DNA of 64,000 nt, from assembly GCF_003586445.1 (NCBI RefSeq), contig NZ_CP030028.1, positions 3,114,501 through 3,178,500 on the forward strand. The letters are read 5' to 3'. Below are positions 1 to 9,014 of the stretch, in pieces. Both the position numbers and the translations under genes were made by a program. The notes under the pieces are model-generated. The model worked only from the letters and a program-made list of their open reading frames with translations. It ran no database searches and had not been told where the DNA came from. The DNA is from Bacillus sp. Y1. Lineage in GTDB: Bacteria; Bacillota; Bacilli; Bacillales; Cytobacillaceae. How positions within the stretch are numbered: the stretch's first letter is position 1; each line of letters begins with the position of its first letter.

Positions 1-735
1 AAACTCATTCAGGCCCAGCAAACAAGTAACAAGCGTAGAAGCAGACATCGCTGTTCCGCAAGCATTCGTAAACCCAACTCCTCTTTCAAATGTACGTACA
101 AAAATACTTCCTTCCTGAAGCGGCTTAACGAAGCTCACATTTACTCCATCTGGAAATAACTCGTTTGGTCTGTTTACCTTTTCACTCAGTTCTTTTTGTA
201 TATTTGATTGAATTTGATCTTTTGTCACAATTCCAATTAGATGAGGGTTAGGTACTGCTACAGCAGTGAACTTAATTTCTGAAAGCTCTTGGATTGGTTC
301 ATCTATTAATGTTTTTTGATTCAGAATTAATGGAAGATCTTTAAGTTCAAAAGAAACAGGAGAGATTTCTACCTGATATGTAGGGATTTCTCCAAGAATG
401 CTTTCTCGCTCATTCACTTCCAAATTCGCTTTCATCGTTTCTATGACGGCACTTTGGATGGAAAGTTTTTCACAAACATAACGGGCCACACAGCGTAATC
501 CATTTCCACACATAGACGCCTCTGACCCATCTGCATTAAATACTCTCATTTTAGCATCAAAATCTTCACTACCCAGTACAAATAAGATCCCATCAGCTCC
601 TACTCCTTTTTCTCTATTACAAAGAAGTAATGCAAGCTCGGAACGCTGTTGCTCAGTAAATAAAGGATTTGTCATTTCATCAATGATGAGGAAGTCATTA
701 TTGGATCCATGACATTTTAATAATTCTAAAATCAC
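1..735 (-). CDS. dapF: Diaminopimelate epimerase, 3' end cut by window edge
   Basis: Cytoplasmic epimerase converting LL- to meso-diaminopimelate for lysine and peptidoglycan synthesis. The minus strand reads from a GTG at 733-735 (MILELLKCHGSNNDF) with GGAGG seven bases upstream, and stays open to base 1, so 245 codons are visible and the C-terminus is missing. Both catalytic cysteine motifs of the family are present: ADGSEASMCGNGLRC in the N-terminal half and NACGTAMSAS near the left edge. The start is a GTG with an ideal Shine-Dalgarno (SD) site, which is why I prefer it over any ATG. A monocistronic or first-gene position is likely because the next gene to the right ends 89 bases away. 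Family assignment is secure; only the end is unseen. Confidence 0.95.
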   Translation of the reverse strand, partial: MILELLKCHGSNNDFLIIDEMTNPLFTEQQRSELALLLCNREKGVGADGILFVLGSEDFDAKMRVFNADGSEASMCGNGLRCVARYVCEKLSIQSAVIETMKANLEVNERESILGEIPTYQVEISPVSFELKDLPLILNQKTLIDEPIQELSEIKFTAVAVPNPHLIGIVTKDQIQSNIQKELSEKVNRPNELFPDGVNVSFVKPLQEGSIFVRTFERGVGFTNACGTAMSASTLVTCLLGLNEF

Positions 736-823
736 ATTCAAACCTCCGTAAACATACATATTAATATTCTACATTTCCTCTATTGTACAATAAAGTAATC
801 GTGTAGAACATTATGTTTGAATT

Positions 824-2071
824 TTAAAGATAACAAATATCTTCTACAACCATTCGGTTAGACCAATTGATTGCTTCAGCATATAGTTTGAACAAATCTG
901 TTTCCATGATTTCAAGCTTTTTACATATTTCTCCGATCATTTTCCATTGTGCTTTTTCAACAGCAACAGCAAGGTCCAATACATCTTTATACTCGTTTTG
1001 CACTCCCATTAACGCTTGGACCATTTCCTCGTTTAGCGGAAGTGAATCAATCATTTTCTCTATTGGAATGGCCTTGACCCCATTCATAAAAGATAAAATA
1101 CCTGTCATAAAATATCCTGGTATTTTTTCGGATTTACCATTCCGTATTCTTCCAATTTCTTCGCACAGTCTTCCTCTTGTTAGGCATAGTTTTGCCACGT
1201 CTAAGGAGATGCTAGAGGTTTGAGTTAATTCTTCTCTTGCTGCCAAAACATATATCCAGTTTTCTATTTCGAACGGCCCAAACTGATCGACTGCTTGTCG
1301 AATATGATAGATTTTTTCTTTTAATTTATTTGCCGGTGAATTAATTAGTTTTAAAATTTTATATGAAAGTGAAGGATCTCTTTCAATAAATTCAACAATA
1401 TCATTAACAGAAGTTTTTTCTTTTGATATAAATGCTCTCATATCAACATAGGAGGTAAAACAAGCAGGGATATCAAAAGTTGAGAAAATTGCAGGCTTTG
1501 AAAAGTAATAGCCTTGAAACAGACTAAAACCATTAGATTTTGCTTCCAAATATTCTTCATTGGTTTCTATTTTTTCTGCGATTAAGATCGTATCAGTAGC
1601 CAGTGCCTTTTTATTTATGCGCTTGCGTACGTTCTTATCTGTTTTTCGGAAGTCTACCTTTACATAATCCGTCTGTTCTAATATATCATTTGAATAGGGG
1701 TTCAGTTCATCTAACAAGCTAGAATTAATCGCAATTTTATAATGACTTTTCTTCATTTCTTTTAGAATTTCTAATAGATTTCTACTGGGGCGTGTAGATT
1801 CAACAAGCTCTATGACTATTTTCTTTGAACTAACATAGGAAGGTAACCTCATATCTAATAGTTTCTCTGTAAAATTAATAAAACAAGGCCTTCCTTCAGA
1901 AAGAGCATCTATCCCTATATTTAGAAAGCTATTGATGATCAACTCAGTAGTAGCGCGGTCACCATCTACATTTGGAAATTCATTTATGTGATTATTTCGA
2001 TAAAGCAGCTCGTAAGCAACTATACCTTCTTCTTGATTAAATATCGGCTGCCTTGCAACAAAAACTTCCAT
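824..2071 (-). CDS. yuxH: EAL/HDOD domain protein (YuxH type), degenerate EAL
   Basis: A 415-residue cytoplasmic protein with an N-terminal EAL-like domain (about 1-205) and a C-terminal HDOD domain (about 205-385), the YuxH architecture. The start is the ATG at 2069-2071 (MEVFVARQPIF), preceded by GGAGGG; an upstream GTG in frame lies inside that SD. The phosphodiesterase signature is eroded: the EAL triplet reads YELLYR, the metal-binding ELTE-like region reads ELVEST, and the DDFG loop is replaced by NSSLLDE. Hydrolysis of c-di-GMP is therefore unlikely and a binding or scaffolding role is more plausible (inference). It sits alone between dapF and a purine permease. Confidence 0.85.
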   Translation of the reverse strand: MEVFVARQPIFNQEEGIVAYELLYRNNHINEFPNVDGDRATTELIINSFLNIGIDALSEGRPCFINFTEKLLDMRLPSYVSSKKIVIELVESTRPSRNLLEILKEMKKSHYKIAINSSLLDELNPYSNDILEQTDYVKVDFRKTDKNVRKRINKKALATDTILIAEKIETNEEYLEAKSNGFSLFQGYYFSKPAIFSTFDIPACFTSYVDMRAFISKEKTSVNDIVEFIERDPSLSYKILKLINSPANKLKEKIYHIRQAVDQFGPFEIENWIYVLAAREELTQTSSISLDVAKLCLTRGRLCEEIGRIRNGKSEKIPGYFMTGILSFMNGVKAIPIEKMIDSLPLNEEMVQALMGVQNEYKDVLDLAVAVEKAQWKMIGEICKKLEIMETDLFKLYAEAINWSNRMVVEDICYL

Positions 2072-2183
2072 CTTACTCCCTCCGACCACTGCTCTTTGGC
2101 GAATATTTATATTTTATCGGAGGTAAATCATAGATACTGTCGAAGTTTGTAGGAAAGAAAATTTTTATTGTTCTAAAAATAAA

Positions 2184-2211
2184 AGGAGCATCTCTAAAAA
2201 GAGATACTCCT
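2184..2211 (-). terminator. Rho-independent terminator of the permease gene
   Basis: Twelve-base arms (AGGAGCATCTCT / AGAGATACTCCT, one mismatch) around a four-base loop, followed on the minus strand by a T-rich run. It begins seven bases past the permease stop codon. Confidence 0.8.
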
Positions 2212-2217
2212 GATCAA

Positions 2218-3516
2218 TCATATATAATGTGTAAAGAAATTTACAAGGAATAAAAAAGCGATGACATAAAGAGGAACTGAAACGTCTTTTGCTTTTCCTA
2301 TTGAAATTTTCACCAGCGGATATAATATAAATCCGATCGCTATTCCATCAGCAATGCTATACGTGAATGGGATCATCACAATCATAATCAACGCAGGAAA
2401 GCTCTCGCTTAAATCCTTCATATCAAGGTTTCGGATATTCTGAAGCATTAATCCACCAATGATAATGAGGATAGGTGCGATTGCCGAGTCTGGTATCCAC
2501 TTAAAAACAGGGATAAAAAATGCTGAAACAGCAAATAAAAGACCTGTTGTTACAGCAGTTAACCCTGTTTTTCCACCTGCAGCCATACTCGATATACTCT
2601 CCACTGTCGAAACAGTTGGACTTGTTCCAAAAATAGCTGAAACAAAGGCAGAAACAGAATTCGCTTGTAAACCTTTGGAAAACTTTTCTGGACGATTGAT
2701 AAATTGCGCGTGGCCATGAACCAATCCGATATTTTCAAATATTAATACCATCGATAATGAAAACACCGCTACCCAAAAAGAAAAAGTAAGCATTTTAGCA
2801 AACGACATCGCCCCAAAAACTTCCGCGTATTCGCTAATTGTGAAGCTTGCTTGATTTTCACCAGAAACATCAATGGTACCAAAAACCCAAGCAATCATTG
2901 TTCCAAACGCTACCGTTAACAGAAAGTTCCCTGGAATTCCTCTTAAAAACAAAATAACCGCAATAACAAAGGTGAGAATAGAAGCCAATACACTAGGTTC
3001 GTTTAACGCACCAAGTGCTATTAAACTATTGGTTCCTTTTACAACTAAGCCGGCTTTTTCAAGACCAATAAACATGAGGAATAGTCCTAAGCCTACGGTT
3101 ATTGCTTCCTTTAATGACTGTGGGATTGCCTGACTTAGCTTAATAGACAAGCTAGTAAAGGCAACAATCATAAACATAATTCCTGATACAAATACAACCG
3201 CTAACGCTTCCTGCCAGGTAAGACCCATTGTTTGCACTAGGGTATAAGAAAACAGTGCGTTAATTCCCATTCCTGGAACAAGAATAATCGGTGCATTCGC
3301 CCACAAGCCCATGAGAAGACAACCGACAACAGACGTAAGAATAGTCGCGATTATTGCTCCTTCAAGCGGTATACCTGCTTCAGATAAGATAAGCGAATTA
3401 ACAGCAACAATATACACAATCGTGAAAAAGCCGATCGTTCCTGCAGCTATCTCCTTTTGAATGGATGATTCATGCGCTTCAATCCTAAAAAAACGATGTA
3501 ACCATGCACTTATCAT
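2218..3516 (-). CDS. NCS2-family purine permease (AzgA/PbuG type)
   Basis: A 432-residue polytopic membrane protein of the hypoxanthine/guanine/adenine permease branch of NCS2. It has the hallmarks of the AzgA group: an early helix TIGFFTIVYIVAVNS, the glycine-rich segment PGMGINALFSYT, and the conserved FGTSPTVSTVESISSMAAGG substrate-site region about residue 285. Length matches PbuG and PbuO of Bacillus. It probably imports a purine base by proton symport (family knowledge); which base cannot be read from sequence. No purine riboswitch or PurR box is visible in the 110 bases upstream. It is followed by its own terminator and appears monocistronic. Confidence 0.88.
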   Translation of the reverse strand: MISAWLHRFFRIEAHESSIQKEIAAGTIGFFTIVYIVAVNSLILSEAGIPLEGAIIATILTSVVGCLLMGLWANAPIILVPGMGINALFSYTLVQTMGLTWQEALAVVFVSGIMFMIVAFTSLSIKLSQAIPQSLKEAITVGLGLFLMFIGLEKAGLVVKGTNSLIALGALNEPSVLASILTFVIAVILFLRGIPGNFLLTVAFGTMIAWVFGTIDVSGENQASFTISEYAEVFGAMSFAKMLTFSFWVAVFSLSMVLIFENIGLVHGHAQFINRPEKFSKGLQANSVSAFVSAIFGTSPTVSTVESISSMAAGGKTGLTAVTTGLLFAVSAFFIPVFKWIPDSAIAPILIIIGGLMLQNIRNLDMKDLSESFPALIMIVMIPFTYSIADGIAIGFILYPLVKISIGKAKDVSVPLYVIAFLFLVNFFTHYI

Positions 3517-3628
3517 ATGGATTCCAATCTATTTAATTAGCCCTCTCCCTACCCGCTTTCACTCAGTAAATATGAGTCAGCCACAATCATATATTTTATC
3601 ACATTTTGCACTTACTGCCAATTCCTTA

Positions 3629-4201
3629 TTAAGGTAGTCGCATCAATTCTTTATACAAATTTTCTTTATCAAGAGCACCTGTCACTTTATTTCTTATAAC
3701 TCCCTTTGAATCTATAAAGTAACTTGTTGGATAGGCCAAAATTTCATATTCAGCTGAGACTTCTCCCTTCTCGTCTAATAAAATTGGAAAGGTCAGCTTT
3801 TGGTCGCGGGCGAAGGATGTTACGTCCTCAAGGCTATCTTCCGTGTTTGTCATGTTCAAGGCAAGAATAACAAATCCCTCATCCTTGTATTCTTTATACA
3901 ATTCCTCCATATGTGGCATTTCAGCCTTACAAGGCGGACACCAACTTGCCCAAAAATTCAATAGAACCTTCTTTCCACGATAATCTGTCAGGCTCACTTG
4001 GTTCCCGTTTAAATCCATCACTTGAAAGTTTGGTGCTTGATTCTCCATTTTTATTCCTACTGGAAGAGTGTCAGCATCTTTGATTATTTCGTATTTATTT
4101 TCGTCTACCTTGCTAATTAACCCCTTCTCTTTTAATACAAACTTGTCAACGACAAACAGTACTAAGACAATCAACGTGATGATAATCATAAATTTCCTCA
4201 T
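3629..4201 (-). CDS. Membrane-anchored thioredoxin-like protein (ResA/TlpA family)
   Basis: A 190-residue protein with an uncleaved N-terminal membrane anchor (about residues 4-20) and an extracytoplasmic thioredoxin fold. The active site is WCPPC at residues 87-91 within NFWASWCPPCKAEMP, and the cis-proline loop AYPTS is present. It belongs to the AhpC/TSA-Redoxin TlpA group that reduces apocytochrome c or other extracellular disulfides (ResA, StoA, YneN in Bacillus). CPPC rather than the CEPC of ResA makes a StoA/YneN-like role as likely as cytochrome maturation. GGAGG sits seven bases before the ATG. No cytochrome maturation genes are adjacent, so the partner is unknown. Confidence 0.88.
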   Translation of the reverse strand: MRKFMIIITLIVLVLFVVDKFVLKEKGLISKVDENKYEIIKDADTLPVGIKMENQAPNFQVMDLNGNQVSLTDYRGKKVLLNFWASWCPPCKAEMPHMEELYKEYKDEGFVILALNMTNTEDSLEDVTSFARDQKLTFPILLDEKGEVSAEYEILAYPTSYFIDSKGVIRNKVTGALDKENLYKELMRLP

Positions 4202-4220
4202 TGTAAATCCTCCACAATAA

Positions 4221-4247
4221 AAACCAACCCCAGGTTGAAGTTGGTTT
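4221..4247 (-). terminator. Terminator of the 4287-5069 gene
   Basis: AAACCAAC / GTTGGTTT arms with an 11-base loop. A modest T-run follows on the minus strand. It lies between the stop of the upstream gene and the start of the thioredoxin gene. Confidence 0.6.
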
Positions 4248-4286
4248 CATCATACTATAACTATTTCAATTATTCTATCTCACTGC

Positions 4287-5069
4287 TCAATGATTTCTAT
4301 AGCGATAGATCTTGGACAGAATAGAAAGGAGTATGACTTTATCGAGATCGGTTACCTCTTCACTAAATGTAAGAATAGGTGTATTTACATCTTTAATATG
4401 CTTGTCCCAAATACGAGGAAGAAAACCTCGTCTCACTCTAGCCAATATTACTCCTTGAGAGTTGTATAGTTTGATATCTGTAAAAAAGGAAGAGGATTGA
4501 ACGATTACTTCCTTTTTAGCAATATTTGTTTCTACCACATACCTTTTAAAAGCCATCCTTTGAACACTCGCAACACATTTACCATCCACATTATTCATGA
4601 TTAAAATGTTCTTTCCTTTTAGTATAAATGTGTATAACACTCCTCCATCAGATTTTGAAAAGGTATACGTTTTCGGAAAAAATTGATCTATAAAATAAGG
4701 AATAAACCATCTAAATTTGTATTGATAATAATCCTTTATTTCCGCATTAAGTTGACCGTTTTCGCAAAATAGAAGCATCCTTAAAGAGGGGGCAGGAAGA
4801 AACTGAATAGCCATAGAAGAACCAACAACAGACTCTACTGTTGACTCAATAACTGGCTCATCCGAATCTTCCATTCTATGTTTATTGACTAGAAATATTT
4901 GATAAGATATGAAACTGTACACAATAAAAGGCAGAGTTAATAGGAGAACACTATGATGTTGTTTCAGAGTAACTCCGATACATACTAAGAAAAATGGTGG
5001 TATTAGTGCAACAATACTGGCATGCAAACTCGTCATTGCTGCGTAGTGATAATAGTTATACATTTTCAT
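4287..5069 (-). CDS. Unknown two-TM protein with beta-rich C-terminal domain
   Basis: I do not recognise this 260-residue protein with confidence. Two hydrophobic segments occupy about residues 13-33 and 40-60, followed by a soluble region. The C-terminal half (about 130-255) is beta-rich with alternating short strands and glycine turns (for example SDGGVLYTFILKG, NNVDGKC, NSQGVILARVRRGF). This pattern resembles tubby/LURP-like barrel domains of Firmicute hypothetical proteins, but that is a guess. A small membrane protein gene lies 72 bases upstream on the same strand and may be co-transcribed. The gene ends with a terminator hairpin. Confidence 0.7.
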   Translation of the reverse strand: MKMYNYYHYAAMTSLHASIVALIPPFFLVCIGVTLKQHHSVLLLTLPFIVYSFISYQIFLVNKHRMEDSDEPVIESTVESVVGSSMAIQFLPAPSLRMLLFCENGQLNAEIKDYYQYKFRWFIPYFIDQFFPKTYTFSKSDGGVLYTFILKGKNILIMNNVDGKCVASVQRMAFKRYVVETNIAKKEVIVQSSSFFTDIKLYNSQGVILARVRRGFLPRIWDKHIKDVNTPILTFSEEVTDLDKVILLSILSKIYRYRNH

Positions 5070-5141
5070 AAAACAGTCTCCTTAGAAAGAATTTCCCTAA
5101 TTCATTCTATGAAACTGTTTCTCTATTCATGATACTTCTTA

Positions 5142-5336
5142 TTATCCTTGCACCCTTACTTTTGTTCGTTGAATTACATTCTTCACTTTTTTCAAACAAG
5201 TTCCAATAAAAAATGATAGTCTTTTTTCGACCTTTCCAGCCCCATACACATAACGCTGATAAAAGAATTGAATAACCTCTTCTAGAAACAAGAGAGTAAT
5301 AAAAGGTGTAATCGCAAGTAAGACCCATACCGTCAT
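5142..5336 (-). CDS. Small membrane protein, 64 residues
   Basis: Starts at ATG 5334-5336 with a very strong SD (GGGAGGAG six bases upstream). One N-terminal hydrophobic helix (VWVLLAITPFITLLFLEEV) is followed by a basic tail rich in Lys and Arg. The longer overlapping reading frame at 5107-5328 has no SD and is not protein-like, so I chose this one. No family recognised. It probably forms a transcription unit with the unknown two-TM protein just downstream. Confidence 0.65.
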   Translation of the reverse strand: MTVWVLLAITPFITLLFLEEVIQFFYQRYVYGAGKVEKRLSFFIGTCLKKVKNVIQRTKVRVQG

Positions 5337-5419
5337 TTTAAACTCCTCCCTGCTAATGTTTTACAGTGTATTCAAAACAAAACCAATCTATGAAACTCGT
5401 ATTTTATGTAATTTTAAGC

Positions 5420-6268
5420 TTAAAGGTGCATAATAGCCTCGATACTTGAAAGCCCATCCTCGTATCCTTGTAGATATAGCTCTTCTAGTCTCGTCGCATT
5501 TCTCTCCAATCGCCCCACCTTAATTGGGCTTGATGGTCGAATAACCATTATATTTCCCTTCTTTTCTTCCTGAATAATCTCATTTATTGTGTCATTATAC
5601 ATTTGATACCGGCGTGTTAACGCTCGTTGTAGCCCAGGATACTGAGGGTACCTCTGTTTTACAAGAAAACCAAATCTTGAAGGTTTTTTTGTGTACCCTT
5701 CGTTTCTAGTTAATACAACTACATTCTTCCCATAACCATCACTCTTGGCCTTTTTTAAAGGAATCGAATCACTAATTCCCCCATCTAGTAAGTATCTACC
5801 TTTAAAAAATATTTCTTGTGAAACAAACGGAAGAGAACTCGACGCTTTCAATACCGTCAGCATCTCTTGACCATAATCACTTTTTTTAAAATACACAGGT
5901 TCACCCGATGCACAGTCGGTTGTTCCAATGACAAATTCTGTTTTATTTTTATAAAAGGATTCGAAGTCAAACGGTATTAGCCTTGATGGAATTTCATGAA
6001 AAATAAAATCCATCCCAAACAACTCCCTATTTTTTATATAATTTTTCAAAGAGAGATAACGTGAATCCGATATATACTCAAGATTCACCTTTTTATTTCT
6101 CCCTTTCTGCTGTGATAAATATGAGGCTGCATTACACGCACCAGCAGACACACCAATAACATAAGGAAACGATAATCCGTTCTCTAAGAAGCTCTCTAAC
6201 ACACCTGCCGTATATACTCCGCGCATTCCGCCGCCTTCTAATACAAGACCTGTTCCATCTATAAACAC
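5420..6268 (-). CDS. Patatin-like phospholipase family protein
   Basis: A 282-residue cytoplasmic serine hydrolase of the patatin fold (RssA/YjjU-type). The oxyanion motif EGGGMRG is at residues 11-17, the nucleophile elbow GVSAG has its serine at 41, and the second member of the catalytic dyad is the aspartate of LLDGGISDS about two thirds in. Its likely role is acyl-ester hydrolysis of membrane lipids; the substrate is not known. The start is a GTG at 6266-6268, seven bases after GGAAG. Two ATGs just upstream are out of frame and run into a stop. It stands alone. Confidence 0.88.
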   Translation of the reverse strand: MFIDGTGLVLEGGGMRGVYTAGVLESFLENGLSFPYVIGVSAGACNAASYLSQQKGRNKKVNLEYISDSRYLSLKNYIKNRELFGMDFIFHEIPSRLIPFDFESFYKNKTEFVIGTTDCASGEPVYFKKSDYGQEMLTVLKASSSLPFVSQEIFFKGRYLLDGGISDSIPLKKAKSDGYGKNVVVLTRNEGYTKKPSRFGFLVKQRYPQYPGLQRALTRRYQMYNDTINEIIQEEKKGNIMVIRPSSPIKVGRLERNATRLEELYLQGYEDGLSSIEAIMHL

Positions 6269-6337
6269 ATCATTACTTCCTTTCTACATTCCCTTCATTT
6301 ACATATTATAACAAATTTTATTTTTCTTACATACAAA

Positions 6338-6361
6338 AAAGCCCAGATTCCTCTAGGCTTT
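6338..6361 (-). terminator. Terminator of the DUF4870 gene
   Basis: AAAGCCCAGA / TCTAGGCTTT arms with a four-base loop and a T6 run on the minus strand, twelve bases after the stop. Confidence 0.85.
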
Positions 6362-6372
6362 ATGTGTAACAA

Positions 6373-6696
6373 TTATCGGATGAGACGGAAAATTAACGGA
6401 ATTCGATACGAAGTACCCTCGTACGCTTTAATAGCCCCAATAATCGTAAAGATAAATCCAGCTAGACCAACCACCCAAATGGTTAAAAAACCAATTAAGA
6501 CCATCATTAAAATAACACTAACAAACGTGTAGACAGAGTAAGAGATAAAAAAGTTCATGTACTCTTTTCCATGGTAATCAATGTATGATGACGAATCTTT
6601 TTTAATAAGCCAAATTAGCAAGGGCCCAATAAACACTGTAAAAAAACTAATCACATAAATGGCAGCAGCCAAGGTTCTTTCTTCATTTGTTGGCAT
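6373..6696 (-). CDS. DUF4870 domain-containing membrane protein
   Basis: A 107-residue protein with the DUF4870 (Tic20-like) pattern: a short acidic N-terminus (MPTNEERTLAA), three hydrophobic helices and the conserved DYHGKEYMNF segment between helices one and two, ending in a basic tail RIPLIFRLIR. Function is unknown for the family. The start at ATG 6694-6696 is eight bases from GGAG; a GTG three codons earlier overlaps that SD. Monocistronic with its own terminator. Confidence 0.85.
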   Translation of the reverse strand: MPTNEERTLAAAIYVISFFTVFIGPLLIWLIKKDSSSYIDYHGKEYMNFFISYSVYTFVSVILMMVLIGFLTIWVVGLAGFIFTIIGAIKAYEGTSYRIPLIFRLIR

Positions 6697-6853
6697 TCTA
6701 TTCACTCCTTTTTATCCTATAGTATTATCTACGGTTGAAATTATGAAAGGTTTCAGGAGATTTATGTACAAATATTCTGACTTGGAGAGTTCTTGTTCAG
6801 GACATGCTGCAATAGATATATAGTAGTCAACTTATAGAGAGGTGAAGCAGCTG

Positions 6854-7636
6854 ATGATGTCAAAATTAGAAGCATTTGTACTCGGTATTATTCAGGGATT
6901 AACTGAATTTATTCCCATCTCTAGTACTGGTCACTTGTATTTAGGAAGGCATTTATTTGGACTTGATGAAGCGGGTATTTTCTTAGATACGATGCTTCAT
7001 ATCGGCACGCTATTAGCCGTTTTAGTCATTTATAAAAATGAACTCATTACGATAATAAGGAACCCATTTGGAAAGCTTTCTAAACTCGTTATCATTGGTA
7101 CGATCCCAGCAGTTGTAGTTGGGCTCTTATTAAGTGATTTATTTGATTCTATCTCTAAGACTGGTATCACCATTGGCTGGGAATTTATTTTTACCGGAAT
7201 TATTTTATGGATTGCAGAGGGTGTGCGTCGCGGTGAAAAAACGTTACATTCTATCACATACGGAGATGCTTTATTTATCGGAACTTTCCAAGCTGCAGCT
7301 ATCTTCCCTGCTGTTTCACGTTCTGGGTTAACTATTGCCGCAGGTCTGTTCAGAAAGCTAGATCGAGAAACCGCTGCCTACTTCTCCTTTCTACTTTCTA
7401 TTCCTGCTATTGCTGGTGGAGTGGTTTTACAATTTGGAGAATTAGCATCTGGACAGGTTGAAAATATCAGTTTTAGCAGTCTTCTTGTTGCGACTATTGC
7501 TTCAGCTTTATTTGGATATATTGCCGTTGTTTGGATGATAAATTTTTTAAAGAAGCACTCCTTACGATTTTTTGCTGTGTATGTTTGGATATTAGGACTA
7601 TTAATTATCATACTACAGTTGATGGGGATTTTTTAA
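6854..7636 (+). CDS. uppP: Undecaprenyl-diphosphate phosphatase (BacA family)
   Basis: Integral membrane phosphatase that dephosphorylates C55-PP so that the lipid carrier of cell-wall synthesis is recycled. About 260 residues with eight predicted helices. Both family signatures are present: GLTEFIPISSTGHL near the N-terminus (catalytic Glu and Ser) and AIFPAVSRSGLTIAAGL in the second half (catalytic Arg). The start is taken as ATG 6854 with GAGAGG nine bases upstream; a GTG at 6842 overlaps the SD. Overexpression of the family gives bacitracin resistance. A strong terminator follows six bases past the stop. Confidence 0.93.
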   Translation: MMSKLEAFVLGIIQGLTEFIPISSTGHLYLGRHLFGLDEAGIFLDTMLHIGTLLAVLVIYKNELITIIRNPFGKLSKLVIIGTIPAVVVGLLLSDLFDSISKTGITIGWEFIFTGIILWIAEGVRRGEKTLHSITYGDALFIGTFQAAAIFPAVSRSGLTIAAGLFRKLDRETAAYFSFLLSIPAIAGGVVLQFGELASGQVENISFSSLLVATIASALFGYIAVVWMINFLKKHSLRFFAVYVWILGLLIIILQLMGIF

Positions 7637-7641
7637 ATACA

Positions 7642-7663
7642 CTCACCTTTGGGTGGGTTTTTT
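7642..7663 (+). terminator. Terminator of uppP
   Basis: CTCACC / GGTGGG arms, TTTG loop, then six T. It begins just after the uppP stop. Confidence 0.9.
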
Positions 7664-7726
7664 CCATTCTTTTTAGTATGGGAGATTGAAACGTAAAAGA
7701 TTATGAATGAAAGTTAGGTTGAAAAG

Positions 7727-8854
7727 ATGAACAAAATACTATTAAAGAATGCTCATATTTATCCCATTACCTCAAAACCCATTCATTGTGGGGATATTTT
7801 AATTGAAGATGGTAAAATAAGTAAAATACATTCTAAGATTCCTTCTGACAGTACAACAAAGATCATTGATTGCAACGGTTATTTTTTACTACCGGGTTTC
7901 ATTGATACTCATACCCATTTAGGTCTTTACGATGAAGGGACGGGATGGGCTGGTAACGATGCGAACGAAACAATTGATCCAATGAGTCCTCATGTTCGTG
8001 CCATCGATGGTGTGTATCCTCTTGACCCTGCCTTTTCTGATGCAATCAAGCATGGAATTACCACCGCTCATGTTATGCCAGGAAGCGCAAACGTAATTGG
8101 CGGGACGACCTCTGTCATTAAGACATTTGGAAAAAACATTGAAAAGATGCTTGCGCAAGAAACTGCCGGACTAAAAATTGCATTAGGTGAAAATCCAAAA
8201 AGAATCCATAGTCAAGGGAATAACGATTCCATCACTAGAATGGGAATCATGGGAATGCTTCGTGAAAAGTTTAGAGAAGCTCAGTATTGTGACAATCCAG
8301 ATTTGTTACGGATTGCTCCGATTGTTATGGCATTAAAACGGGAGATACCAGTTCGTATACATGCTCATCGGGCAGACGATATCATTTCGGCGGTTCGATT
8401 TGCAGAGGAATTTAACCTTGACTTACGAATAGAACACTGTACAGAAGGCCATCTTATTGCAGAAGAATTGCAAGGAATTGGTCTTAAGGTTAGTGTCGGC
8501 CCAACCCTAACGAGGCGTTCAAAAATAGAACTAAAGAATAAAAGCTGGAAAACTTACCAGGAATTAACTGACTATGGAGTGGAAGTCTCCATTACAACGG
8601 ATCATCCATATACCCCTATTCAATATTTAAATATTTGTGCAGCGATTGCTACTCGAGAAGGACTACCAGAGCAAAAGGCATTAGAAGGAATTACTATATT
8701 ACCAGCACGAAATTTACGCATCGATGATAAAATTGGAAGCATAGAAATTGGTAAAGAAGCAGACCTGGTTCTTTGGAGTCATCATCCATTCCATTTTTTA
8801 TCAAAACCAAAATGGACAATGATAAAAGGCGCTATTGTATATAGTCAAGCATGA
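7727..8854 (+). CDS. Metal-dependent amidohydrolase
   Basis: A 375-residue cytoplasmic TIM-barrel amidohydrolase related to imidazolonepropionase-like enzymes. Metal ligands of the superfamily are in order: THTH (His62, His64), RIHAHRADD about residue 205, IEHC about 230 and the aspartate of ITTDHPYTP about 285. The ends form the usual beta-sandwich: an N-terminal strand block and the C-terminal GSIEIGKEADLVLWSHHP. The substrate cannot be deduced; no pathway genes adjoin it. The SD is weak (AGGTTGAAAAG). The next gene is 300 bases away behind its own leader. Confidence 0.85.
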   Translation: MNKILLKNAHIYPITSKPIHCGDILIEDGKISKIHSKIPSDSTTKIIDCNGYFLLPGFIDTHTHLGLYDEGTGWAGNDANETIDPMSPHVRAIDGVYPLDPAFSDAIKHGITTAHVMPGSANVIGGTTSVIKTFGKNIEKMLAQETAGLKIALGENPKRIHSQGNNDSITRMGIMGMLREKFREAQYCDNPDLLRIAPIVMALKREIPVRIHAHRADDIISAVRFAEEFNLDLRIEHCTEGHLIAEELQGIGLKVSVGPTLTRRSKIELKNKSWKTYQELTDYGVEVSITTDHPYTPIQYLNICAAIATREGLPEQKALEGITILPARNLRIDDKIGSIEIGKEADLVLWSHHPFHFLSKPKWTMIKGAIVYSQA

Positions 8855-9014
8855 TTTTTGTAGGATTTTGTCTGTCAAAAATTGACGATAAAAATAGATC
8901 AATTTCTATGCATTTTCCTATTCCAATCGGTAATAAATTTTAGTATGATACTTTAGTGAGTAATAAGTAATTTATTTTCTTAGAATAAAATATAGGCAAG
9001 ACTAGGGAAGGCAA

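Noticed and set aside
3517..3628. Purine riboswitch or PurR box before the permease
   Set aside because: No CGAAC cores or conserved purine-aptamer loops are present in this interval.
5107..5328. Alternative 73-residue reading frame on the minus strand
   Set aside because: No SD and low-quality composition; the overlapping 5142-5336 frame has a strong SD and a membrane helix.
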